This document shows positions 1 through 5,564 of a DNA stretch of 5,564 nt, piece after piece. Origin of the DNA: Rhodoluna sp. (GTDB lineage Bacteria > Actinomycetota > Actinomycetes > Actinomycetales > Microbacteriaceae). Every line of letters begins with the position of its first letter. The stretch's first letter is position 1. Where the stretch lies: positions 1 through 5,564 of the forward strand of contig JAPLAJ010000046.1 in NCBI GenBank assembly GCA_026393335.1, read 5' to 3'. The notes below the pieces were generated by a model that had not been told where the DNA came from, did not search any database, and saw nothing but the letters and a program-made list of their open reading frames with translations. The translations under genes were made by a program, and so were the position numbers.

Positions 1-41
1 ACAAGACATAGTGCAGGCTTACCAGATTCATCTAGCAGCAT
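1..41 (-). CDS. Partial N-terminus of an unidentified protein (runs off left edge)
   Basis: Downstream of the DUF1684 gene on the minus strand an open frame continues to the window edge. I chose the ATG at 41-39 because a good Shine-Dalgarno sequence, AAGGA (minus strand, 53-49), lies 7 nt before it. The visible product is MLLDESGKPALCL, too short to assign a family. The same frame is open further upstream to a TTG at 71-69, which would overlap the DUF1684 stop as TTGA and add ten residues (MNNEIAKDLP); that start is possible but has a poorer ribosome site. The position, 26 nt after the previous stop and on the same strand, suggests the last visible member of the same operon. That the frame is coding is inferred from its position and ribosome site alone. 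Confidence 0.5.
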   Translation of the reverse strand, partial: MLLDESGKPALCL

Positions 42-67
42 TGGTAAGTCCTTGGCTATCTCATTGT

Positions 68-853
68 TCAATTTGATACCTGTTCCTTTATTCCATCAGC
101 AGTGTTTCGTCTATCGGGTTTAGATTCACCAGCTTCGATAGCAACCTTTAGGTTGTTTTCAACTGGAGCAAGTGGGCAGGTAGCAAAGTCTGTATAGGCA
201 CATGGGAAATTACCTGCGAAGTTGAAGTCAAGAAGGAATGTGCCGTCAGGCTGATGATTAGCGGTAACTGAACGCGCAGTTCCATAACTAGTCTTACCGG
301 AGGTTGCATCTTTGAAGTAAACAGTGAGATCTTGACTTGACGCTTTTTCAAAAGCAATTAATCGATGAGTTTCACCATTGAGTTCAAAAACTAAAACACC
401 AGGGGAAACATAACCTTGTGTCATTCCTTCAATAATTGAACCAACAACAACCTCCTTAGGAGCGTCATTCAGTTCAAGTTTTGCAACTACTGAAAACTCA
501 GGATTGTAATCAAAAGTCTTCACACCACTAAAACTTTTCAACATTTCAGAATTCGGATCTCTTGGTCGAACCACAGCAGATCCACCTCTAACTGCTAGTT
601 CAACTTTGATTCCATCTAGTTCAAAAGAGGTGTCACCTAATTTATCCAAATCCCAAACATGCTCACCTTTTGAGCTGTCGATAACGTGGATAGTGATCCC
701 ATCGGCATACCAGCTGCCAGATAAGCCTTTAATTTCTTGTGGTTCTTGAGTGAGCCAAACAAGATCGGTGATGGCAAGAAAGCCAGTTGGATCTGAGAAA
801 ACACGGTCACGGGATTCTTTCCAGCTCAACCAGTTATCAGGGGAATTTGTCAT
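68..853 (-). CDS. DUF1684 domain-containing protein
   Basis: This encodes 261 residues from ATG 853, or 263 from a TTG at 859. It matches the DUF1684 family, whose biochemical role is not known to me. The N-terminus has the family pattern of a Trp/Arg-rich start followed by a PTGFLAITDLVWL-like segment near residues 24-36 (numbered from the TTG). An RPRDP stretch lies near 98-102. The C-terminal signature is clear: DFNFAGNFPCAY at 211-222, then TCPLAP at 227-232 and EN at 234-235, with Cys220 and Cys228 conserved by family recollection. No signal peptide or membrane helix is visible, so it is probably cytoplasmic. Neither candidate start has a recognisable Shine-Dalgarno sequence. The gene starts 9 nt after the Nudix gene stop and in the same reading frame, so translation probably depends on ribosomes arriving from upstream. 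Family assignment is firm; function is open. Confidence 0.88.
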   Translation of the reverse strand: MTNSPDNWLSWKESRDRVFSDPTGFLAITDLVWLTQEPQEIKGLSGSWYADGITIHVIDSSKGEHVWDLDKLGDTSFELDGIKVELAVRGGSAVVRPRDPNSEMLKSFSGVKTFDYNPEFSVVAKLELNDAPKEVVVGSIIEGMTQGYVSPGVLVFELNGETHRLIAFEKASSQDLTVYFKDATSGKTSYGTARSVTANHQPDGTFLLDFNFAGNFPCAYTDFATCPLAPVENNLKVAIEAGESKPDRRNTADGIKEQVSN

Positions 854-862
854 GTACAAAGA

Positions 863-1804
863 CTAATCGTCAAAAGCAGGGGCAATAGATTCAATAGCAA
901 CTATTTTGCCCTTGCTCTTGCCTGTTGGTTTTGTCATGTGCAGAACATACATCGCGGCTGGATTCATAGCTACTACCTCCTCTAGCTCCTTGCGCTGAGA
1001 TTTATCTCCATAGGGGCTTAGGGCTTTGACAATAGTAGGGAGGGCAGGTCGATGGCTGCAAATAACTACACCTTTACCCGAAGCAATTAGTTTGTCGATT
1101 AACTTGATGGTGCGCTTAGGGCCGTTTTTAGCACCTAATTCACTGAGCTGGGATCGCTCAAGGAGTTTCGACTTGTGTTTGTTTAGGTATGGAAGAACCG
1201 TGTCCATGCAGCGCTTCCAGCTGCTAGTGACGACCAACCTAGGGCTGTATGCCTTGAGTGTTGAGGCCAATGAGGCAGCCTGTATTAGTCCAGTTGGCAA
1301 TAGTGGCCTTGTCGCCTCACCTTTTTTCCACTGGTCTCTTGGGGTGGCTTTTGCGTGTCTCAGGATGATGATTGGGCGGGTGTCTAAAGTGTTTGCCTTA
1401 TTGAGCTCAACTAACACATCCAAAGGATCGTTGTCATGCTCGTAGGTAAGCATCTTTTTAGCATCTGTTACGTTGACCCATTGGAATGAGCTAACTTCTT
1501 CATCTGGAGCAAAGTGTTGCTTCTTTAGGGCCTTATCGGAAACTTTTGCTGACCAGTAGTGCACTACTTTTTTAGAACCGTTAGCAAGGGTGTATTTGCT
1601 TTCGAATAACTTAGGACCAAGAGAAACTTTTATTCCTGTTTCCTCTTTGATCTCACGAACCGCGGCTTCAGCTATACCCTCACCTTTATCGAGCTTGCCC
1701 TTAGGCCAACTCCAATCGTCATACCTGCCACGGTGAATCAGTAGAACCTTTAGGCCATCTTTTTCTTTGCGCCATAACAATGCGCCGGCTGCAACTACTG
1801 GCAT
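863..1804 (-). CDS. mutT1: Nudix hydrolase fused to a histidine-phosphatase (SixA/RHG) domain, MutT1-like
   Basis: This is a 313-residue two-domain enzyme. Residues 1 to about 135 form a Nudix domain with a perfect Nudix box at 36-58: Gly36, Glu42, Arg50, Glu51, Glu54, Glu55 and Gly57. Residues from about 144 form a histidine-phosphatase domain with the catalytic RHA motif at Arg149-His150, a second arginine at Arg198 in SSWKRC, and the second histidine His251 in CSHRP. Length and domain order match mycobacterial MutT1 (Rv2985), which hydrolyses 8-oxo-dGTP and related nucleotides and diadenosine polyphosphates, and whose gene also lies beside ppk1. The product is probably cytosolic, cleaning the nucleotide pool. 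All core catalytic residues appear present in both domains. The ATG overlaps the ppk stop as TAATG with only a weak ribosome site, indicating translational coupling. The substrate is inferred from the homologue; the C-terminal domain could instead act as a separate phosphatase. Confidence 0.9.
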   Translation of the reverse strand: MPVVAAGALLWRKEKDGLKVLLIHRGRYDDWSWPKGKLDKGEGIAEAAVREIKEETGIKVSLGPKLFESKYTLANGSKKVVHYWSAKVSDKALKKQHFAPDEEVSSFQWVNVTDAKKMLTYEHDNDPLDVLVELNKANTLDTRPIIILRHAKATPRDQWKKGEATRPLLPTGLIQAASLASTLKAYSPRLVVTSSWKRCMDTVLPYLNKHKSKLLERSQLSELGAKNGPKRTIKLIDKLIASGKGVVICSHRPALPTIVKALSPYGDKSQRKELEEVVAMNPAAMYVLHMTKPTGKSKGKIVAIESIAPAFDD

Positions 1805-3924
1805 TAGCTCAAACCAGGGCGTTGAGTGAGTGTGCGCAACATTATCTGATCCTGGTAGTCGAAGAATCCAGTGTCTGGCTCGACAGAACCATTACGTTTC
1901 CAACTACCGTCAGATTTTAAGTTCCATGAACTTGCCTGCGGGTGCATCGCCAGCTCAAAGAGGTTTTGCATTTCACTCAAGTGGGCTTCTTGGCGAAGGC
2001 GAACAAGAGTTTCAACTCTTCTATCTAAGTTTCTATGCATCATGTCTGCAGAACCAATGAACACAAGAGGTGTTCCACCGTTTATGAAACGGAAAATTCT
2101 TGAATGTTCAAGATATCTACCGAGAATCGAACGCACAGTTATGTTTTCACTAAGACCTACAACACCAGGCTTTAGTGAACACATACCTCTAACCAGAATC
2201 TCAACTTTCACACCAGCCATCGAAGCTCTATAGAGAGAGTCAATGATTTGCTCATCAACTAGAGAGTTCAATTTGATTTGAATGCCTGCAGGCTTACCCT
2301 CTTTAGCATTTCTTGCCTCAGCCTCAATAAGTGATGTAAGCCCTGTTCTAACTCCCACAGGGGAGACCATAACTTCGTTGAAAGAGAGATCTTCAGCATA
2401 GGCAGATAGTCGGTTGAACAATTTGGCAATGTCCTCACCAACTTCATCACGGCTAGTTAGTAGACCGTAGTCTTCATAGAATCGAGCAGTCTTCGGGTTG
2501 TAGTTGCCTGTGCCGATGTGGCAGTAACGCTTGAGTTTGCCTTCTTCATGTCGAATAACCAGAGCTAGCTTGCAGTGAGTCTTTAGGCCTACAATTCCAT
2601 AAACAACGTGCACACCTGCTTGCTCAAGCTTTCTAGCCCAACCGATGTTGTTCTGTTCATCAAAGCGAGCCTTGATCTCAACCAGTGCAAGAACCTGCTT
2701 GCCAGCTTTAGCAGCACTAATTAGTGCATCAACAATCGGGGAGTCACCGCTGGTTCTATAAAGCGTTTGTTTGATAGCAAATACTTTAGGGTCAGCTGCT
2801 GCTTGTTCAATGAAAGCTTGAACACTTGTTGAGAAAGACTCATAAGGGTGATGCAGCAAGATATCTCTTTGACGAAGTGCACTAAAGATACTGATGCCCT
2901 CATCTGAGGCTGCTTGGAGATATCGGTTAGTGATTCGCTGATGCGCGACATAGTGCAAATCAGATCTCTTTAGAAAAGCAATGTCAGAAAGTCCAGTTAG
3001 ATCCAGAGGACCTTCGAGTTTATAGACATCCTCTTCTTCAATATCTAGTTCTTCCATTAGTAGCTCTAGAACAACTGGATCAATACTGCTAGAAACCTCT
3101 AGACGAACTGCAGGCCCAAGTCGACGGCGAGCAAGCTCTGCTTCTAAGGCTTGAAGTAGGTTTTCTGCTTCATCTTCATCAACATCAAGATCTTCATTAC
3201 GAGTGACTCTGAAGTTATGGAATTGCATAATCTGCATACCCTCAAACAAAGTCTGCAGGTGTTGTCCCATCACTTCTTCTATTGAGATGAACTTCACACC
3301 TGAGCTAGCTCCTGGCACTCTAATAAAACGCGGCAGTGTTGGCGGAACCTTCACTCTGGCAAAAAGACGAGAGTCATTTTCTGGATGCTTGATCATTACA
3401 GCAATGTTCAAAGACAAACCAGAAATGTAGGGGAATGGGTGAGCAGGGTCAACTGCAAGGGGAGTCAGCACAGGGAATATCTGCTTGCGGTAGTAATCCG
3501 TAAGTTGTTCTTGCTCTGCCTGTTCCAGTTTGTCCCAACTGGTGATGTTAATGCGAACCTGTTCAAGAGCAGGTTCTATTTCATTTATGAACAGAGCGCT
3601 ATGTCTTTGCTGCAGTTTGTGGGCTAGTTCGCTAATTTGAGTAAGCACTTCTGCAGGTTCAAATCCAGAACTAGAGGTAACTGCTAAACCTGTTTCGATA
3701 CGTCTTTTTAAGCCAGCTACTCGGACCATAAAGAACTCGTCGAGGTTTGAGGCGAAGATGCTTAGGAAGTTAACTCTTTCAAGAAGTGGCAATGACTTAT
3801 CTTCGGCAAGTTCAAGCACACGTTCGTTGAAGGCAAGCCAAGAGAGCTCGCGATCAAGAAAACGATCGCGTGGCAAATCGTGCCCATCCGGTGGAAGGGT
3901 GATGGCCATGGTCTCTTCAGACAT
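1804..3924 (-). CDS. ppk1: Polyphosphate kinase 1
   Basis: The 706-residue product is a full-length PPK1 (E. coli PPK has 688), a cytoplasmic or membrane-associated enzyme that reversibly transfers the ATP gamma-phosphate onto inorganic polyphosphate. The N domain opens with FLDRELSWLAFNERVLELA at 22-40 and continues with SIFASNLDEFFMVRVAGL at 55-72. The head domain spans roughly 120-325. The two C-terminal phospholipase-D-like domains carry the catalytic features: IKQTLYR with Arg390, EIKARFDE with Arg420, GLKTHCK with His450, and GRYLEHSRIF with His607. These correspond to E. coli Arg375, Arg405, the phosphorylated His435 and His592 with a constant offset of 15, so the active site is intact. 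The ATG start has AAGGA 8 nt upstream. The gene follows the GlnR-like gene by 42 bp and overlaps the Nudix gene by one base, so all three are probably cotranscribed. Confidence 0.97.
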   Translation of the reverse strand: MSEETMAITLPPDGHDLPRDRFLDRELSWLAFNERVLELAEDKSLPLLERVNFLSIFASNLDEFFMVRVAGLKRRIETGLAVTSSSGFEPAEVLTQISELAHKLQQRHSALFINEIEPALEQVRINITSWDKLEQAEQEQLTDYYRKQIFPVLTPLAVDPAHPFPYISGLSLNIAVMIKHPENDSRLFARVKVPPTLPRFIRVPGASSGVKFISIEEVMGQHLQTLFEGMQIMQFHNFRVTRNEDLDVDEDEAENLLQALEAELARRRLGPAVRLEVSSSIDPVVLELLMEELDIEEEDVYKLEGPLDLTGLSDIAFLKRSDLHYVAHQRITNRYLQAASDEGISIFSALRQRDILLHHPYESFSTSVQAFIEQAAADPKVFAIKQTLYRTSGDSPIVDALISAAKAGKQVLALVEIKARFDEQNNIGWARKLEQAGVHVVYGIVGLKTHCKLALVIRHEEGKLKRYCHIGTGNYNPKTARFYEDYGLLTSRDEVGEDIAKLFNRLSAYAEDLSFNEVMVSPVGVRTGLTSLIEAEARNAKEGKPAGIQIKLNSLVDEQIIDSLYRASMAGVKVEILVRGMCSLKPGVVGLSENITVRSILGRYLEHSRIFRFINGGTPLVFIGSADMMHRNLDRRVETLVRLRQEAHLSEMQNLFELAMHPQASSWNLKSDGSWKRNGSVEPDTGFFDYQDQIMLRTLTQRPGLS

Positions 3925-3932
3925 ACTCGTAA

Positions 3933-3937
3933 TCCTT
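3933..3937 (-). promoter_or_regulatory. Ribosome binding site of ppk1
   Basis: AAGGA on the minus strand lies 8 nt before the ATG at 3924. It supports that start over the internal ATG at codon 6. It sits in the only gap (42 bp) between the regulator gene and ppk1; no hairpin resembling a terminator is visible in that gap, which supports readthrough. Confidence 0.7.
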
Positions 3938-3966
3938 GCAGTTGTTTCTTACTTTTGGGTTAACGA

Positions 3967-4653
3967 TTAGTAACCGCCTGATATCTCCATAGATTCATCA
4001 TTTGGAGCGTTAAAGCGGTAACCAACGTGCCGAACAGTGCCAATCAGAGCATCTAGGTCACCTAGTTTTGATCTGAGTCTTCGGATGTGAACATCAACTG
4101 TTCTTGTACCACCAAAATAGTCGTAACCCCAGACTTCGCTCAATAGTTGGTCTCTGGTGAATACCCGACCTGGATGCTGGGCTAAAAACTTTAGTAATTC
4201 AAACTCTTTGAAAGTAAGGTCCATTGGTTGACCATTTACTTTAGCTGAGTAGGCTGCTTCATCAATAACAACTCCAGCAACCTGAATCTTGCCCTCAGAC
4301 TCTTTGAAGCTCGACTTAGATAGTGCCAATCTGATGCGAGCATCTATTTCAGCAGGTCCTGCTGAGTCAAGTAGGAAGTCATCTGCTCCCCACTCTCTAG
4401 AAATCGCTGCCAATCCACCTTCACTGATAACTAGGAATAGCGGACAGGCTAAGCCTGTGGTTCTTAGGAGGCTGGCAAGAGATTTAGCTACCACTAAATC
4501 TTTTCTTGCATCTAACAGGATCAGGTCAGCACCTGGTGCGTTGATTAGGGCAGCAGGCTCGGCAGGGATGTGTCGTACCTTGTGGCTGAGCAGGGCCAGC
4601 GAAGGAAGTAGTCCTTTGTCTGGATTCTCAGACAAAACGAGCAAATGAGCCAC
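3967..4653 (-). CDS. glnR: GlnR-like atypical OmpR/PhoB-family winged-helix regulator
   Basis: This encodes a 228-residue DNA-binding response regulator. Residues 1 to about 112 form a receiver-like domain. The segment around 38-50 (NAPGADLILLDAR) and those around 77-84 (SEGGLAAI) and 93-105 (FLLDSAGPAEIDA) closely resemble Streptomyces GlnR as I remember it. Asp48 corresponds to the retained aspartate of GlnR, but the usual acidic pair after beta-1 (here Ser-Glu-Asn at 8-10) and the conserved beta-5 lysine (here Leu-Asp-Ser) are missing, so phosphorylation-dependent activation is unlikely. Residues 124-215 form the winged helix, with recognition helix GGTRTVDVHIRRLRSKLG at 181-198 and wing TVRHVGYRF at 206-214. 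The start is GTG with AGGAG 6 nt upstream. GlnR regulates nitrogen assimilation in actinomycetes; the regulon here is unknown. It is the first gene of the ppk1 operon. A family relative with a shifted regulon cannot be excluded. Confidence 0.88.
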   Translation of the reverse strand: MAHLLVLSENPDKGLLPSLALLSHKVRHIPAEPAALINAPGADLILLDARKDLVVAKSLASLLRTTGLACPLFLVISEGGLAAISREWGADDFLLDSAGPAEIDARIRLALSKSSFKESEGKIQVAGVVIDEAAYSAKVNGQPMDLTFKEFELLKFLAQHPGRVFTRDQLLSEVWGYDYFGGTRTVDVHIRRLRSKLGDLDALIGTVRHVGYRFNAPNDESMEISGGY

Positions 4654-4659
4654 GAATAT

Positions 4660-4664
4660 CTCCT
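4660..4664 (-). promoter_or_regulatory. Ribosome binding site fixing the GTG start of the GlnR-like gene
   Basis: AGGAG on the minus strand lies 6 nt before GTG 4653. It is the strongest ribosome site in the window and decides for the GTG start; the encoded N-terminus (AHLLVLSEN) also aligns with the start of the receiver fold. Confidence 0.75.
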
Positions 4665-4673
4665 GTTTAGTCC

Positions 4674-4679
4674 TTTAAT
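4674..4679 (+). promoter_or_regulatory. Candidate -10 element for the divergent plus-strand genes
   Basis: TTTAAT differs from TATAAT at one base. Transcription would begin near 4686, leaving about 22 nt before the ATG at 4708, with AAGG at 4696-4699 as ribosome site. No good -35 hexamer is visible. It overlaps by two bases the candidate -10 of the opposite strand. Confidence 0.3.
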
Positions 4680-4683
4680 CCTA
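4678..4683 (-). promoter_or_regulatory. Candidate -10 element for the GlnR-like/ppk1 operon
   Basis: TAGGAT on the minus strand fits the TANNNT pattern of actinobacterial sigma-70-type -10 elements. Transcription would start near 4671, giving an 18-nt leader that contains the AGGAG site. No convincing -35 hexamer is present at 16-18 bp spacing, so this is a position-based guess in the only upstream gap available. Confidence 0.3.
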
Positions 4684-4707
4684 CCCTTATGTAGCAAGGC
4701 ATAGGGC

Positions 4708-4977
4708 ATGATGGATTTTATGAAGAACGCTTGGTTACCAATAGTCTCCCTCTGGGTGCTGGTTGCCATTGGTGCTGTGATTGTCATTCTGACCATGGAT
4801 CAGGGTGAGGCAATTAGAGGCTTCGGTGTCCTAGCTGCAGGTGCTTTGGCTTTGGTCTCTCTAGTTCATTTGGTTACCTCACACACCGAGGGAATAGTGG
4901 AGCGTTTGATTTACGTTGCTGGCGGAACCTATGCAATTCTGGCTCTCGCTGGCATCTATATTTTGCTCAAGCCATAA
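4708..4977 (+). CDS. Small three-helix membrane protein of unknown function
   Basis: I do not recognise the family. The 89-residue product is very hydrophobic, with three likely membrane helices at about 9-30, 38-58 and 67-87. The first loop (DQGEAIR, 31-37) and second loop (SHTEGIVER, 58-66) are short and polar, and the chain ends in Lys-Pro. There is no cleavable signal peptide and no catalytic motif. Three ATG codons lie near the start (4708, 4711, 4720); AAGG at 4696-4699 is 8 nt from the first and 11 nt from the second, favouring 4708 or 4711. It is the first gene of the plus-strand group, divergent from the GlnR-like gene, and is followed after 9 nt by the microprotein ORF. A housekeeping membrane protein is likely, but no role can be assigned. 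Confidence 0.8.
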   Translation: MMDFMKNAWLPIVSLWVLVAIGAVIVILTMDQGEAIRGFGVLAAGALALVSLVHLVTSHTEGIVERLIYVAGGTYAILALAGIYILLKP

Positions 4978-4986
4978 ACTTGACCT

Positions 4987-5091
4987 ATGTCTATCGATAT
5001 CTTCTTTTTAGGGTTACTTATCCTTGCTGGTTTAGCTATCGGCGCTATCAGCCTTTTGGTTTTATACAAGCTCTTCAAGGGTCAGCGCTAG
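4987..5091 (+). CDS. Putative 34-residue single-helix membrane microprotein
   Basis: The ORF reads ATG to TAG with 34 codons. The product has a short N-terminus (MSID), one hydrophobic helix at about 5-27 rich in Leu, Ile, Gly and Ala, and a basic tail (YKLFKGQR). By the positive-inside rule the C-terminus should face the cytoplasm. The ATG is the only start possible, because an in-frame TGA lies at 4981. It has no clear Shine-Dalgarno sequence and begins 9 nt after the preceding stop, so reinitiation is plausible. Its stop directly abuts the TTG start of the next gene (TAGTTG), and the ORF fills an otherwise unexplained 114-bp gap between genes. Function is unknown; a chance ORF remains possible. 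Confidence 0.5.
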   Translation: MSIDIFFLGLLILAGLAIGAISLLVLYKLFKGQR

Positions 5092-5564
5092 TTGTTCGTT
5101 TTACCTGAAGGTTTACCCCTAGAACTAACTCCACTTGCCTTTCTTGTTGGCACCTGGGAGGGCATTGGCGTGGTTAGCAATAAATACGTTGCCAATGAGG
5201 ATTCAGCTGAACAAAAGTTTCAGCAAAAAGTTACCTTCTCTGTTGGTGAAGGTAATTACCTTACCTATCACGCAACTTCCCGTCTTCTAGGTGATGAGAC
5301 CGATGGCTCAAAAGATATTGAACTACCAGCTGAACTAGGTTTCTGGCGACTAGCTAAACCTGCTGAAGAGGCAGACTATGGACCATTGGTATTGCCTGGC
5401 CAAGGGTCAAGAAAGATTAGTTCTGCTGAAGATTTAGAATCCCTGCGCAATGAAAGAGGCGGCTTTGATATCGAAGCTTCAATCATTCACCCAGGTGGAG
5501 CGTATGAGTTTTATGCAGGCCAAGTTCTAAAGGGTCGAATAGATATGAGAACTGTAACTGGAAG
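5092..5564 (+). CDS. Nitrobindin-like heme-binding beta-barrel protein (FABP-like, DUF1794), 3' truncated by window
   Basis: The frame is open from TTG 5092 to the window end, giving 157 complete codons. The N-terminus carries the nitrobindin signature GxWxGxG (Gly20, Trp22, Gly24, Gly26 in LVGTWEGIG). Later segments LGFWRLAKP, LRNERGGFDIEASIIHP and GQVLKGRIDMRT resemble actinobacterial homologues such as Rv2717c as I remember them. Nitrobindins are small cytosolic ten-stranded beta barrels that bind ferric heme through a C-terminal histidine and react with nitric oxide or peroxynitrite. That histidine and roughly the last 30-40 residues lie beyond the window, so heme ligation cannot be checked. 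TTG is the first possible start because the in-frame TAG at 5089 immediately precedes it; AAGGG at 5077-5081 lies 10 nt upstream, inside the microprotein ORF. No in-frame ATG lies near enough to replace it. Confidence 0.87.
   Translation, partial: MFVLPEGLPLELTPLAFLVGTWEGIGVVSNKYVANEDSAEQKFQQKVTFSVGEGNYLTYHATSRLLGDETDGSKDIELPAELGFWRLAKPAEEADYGPLVLPGQGSRKISSAEDLESLRNERGGFDIEASIIHPGGAYEFYAGQVLKGRIDMRTVTG

Noticed and set aside
1026..1445. 139-codon plus-strand open frame opposite the Nudix/phosphatase gene
   Set aside because: The opposite strand encodes intact catalytic motifs of a known family across the same bases; the plus-strand product shows no domain.
1830..2233. Plus-strand open frames opposite the 3' end of ppk1
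   Set aside because: They are antisense to the conserved C-terminal PPK1 domain and have no ribosome sites or recognisable products.
3157..3195. Acidic stretch in PPK1 (residues about 244-256), considered as an insertion
   Set aside because: An acidic segment at this point of the head domain is usual for the family, so it is not an unusual feature.
3954..3964. A PHO-box-like unit on the minus strand (GTTAACCCAAA) between the GlnR-like gene and ppk1
   Set aside because: Streptomyces ppk is under PhoP control, but only one unit resembles the consensus and the adjacent 11 bases do not form the required direct repeat. A chance match is likely.
3941..3964. Possible GlnR box (GTTAA and GAAAC half-sites) upstream of ppk1
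   Set aside because: The half-sites are 11 nt apart instead of the roughly 6 nt expected, and no further pair follows.
4289..4648. 119-codon plus-strand open frame opposite the GlnR-like gene
   Set aside because: It lies wholly antisense to a clear receiver domain, and its product (Ser/Arg-rich, no domain) looks like a frame shadow.
4545..4796. 83-codon minus-strand frame across the divergent intergenic region
   Set aside because: It overlaps two better supported genes in other frames, has no ribosome site and no recognisable protein features.
5208..5233. Short imperfect direct repeat (aaaagtttcagcaaaaagtt)
   Set aside because: It encodes ordinary residues (QKFQQKV) in the nitrobindin-like barrel and is too short and imperfect to be a functional repeat.

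Overview
This window looks like a chromosomal segment of a low-GC member of the Actinobacteria, most likely a Microbacteriaceae-like lineage of the small-genome freshwater or marine type. This is inferred from a GlnR-type atypical OmpR-family regulator, a polyphosphate kinase followed by a fused Nudix/histidine-phosphatase protein (the order known from mycobacterial ppk1-mutT1), and a nitrobindin-like protein of the actinobacterial type. Base composition is balanced to slightly AT-rich by eye (not counted) and spacing between genes is very tight. No mobile element, CRISPR array, rRNA or tRNA gene was seen.

Layout. Positions 1-4653 are a tightly packed minus-strand gene string, read right to left. 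A GlnR-like winged-helix regulator with a GTG start (4653-3967) is followed after 42 bp by ppk1 (3924-1804). The ppk1 stop overlaps by one base (TAATG) the start of a two-domain Nudix/phosphohistidine-phosphatase-like protein (1804-863). A DUF1684-family protein (853-68) follows within about 10 bp, and then the first codons of another gene that runs off the left edge. This has the form of one operon with translational coupling.

A 54-bp intergenic space (4654-4707) separates it from a divergent plus-strand group: a three-helix membrane protein of unknown function (4708-4977), a 34-codon single-helix microprotein ORF (4987-5091), and a nitrobindin-like heme-binding beta-barrel protein. The last starts at TTG 5092, directly after the microprotein stop, and is cut off by the right edge.

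How the genes work together (inference). The minus-strand group joins a regulator whose relatives control nitrogen metabolism with polyphosphate synthesis and a hydrolase of oxidised nucleotides or nucleoside polyphosphates, which suggests a nutrient and stress module built around phosphate storage. Most of the window is conserved housekeeping sequence. The least described parts are the microprotein ORF, the short divergent promoter region and the DUF1684 gene in a polyphosphate operon.
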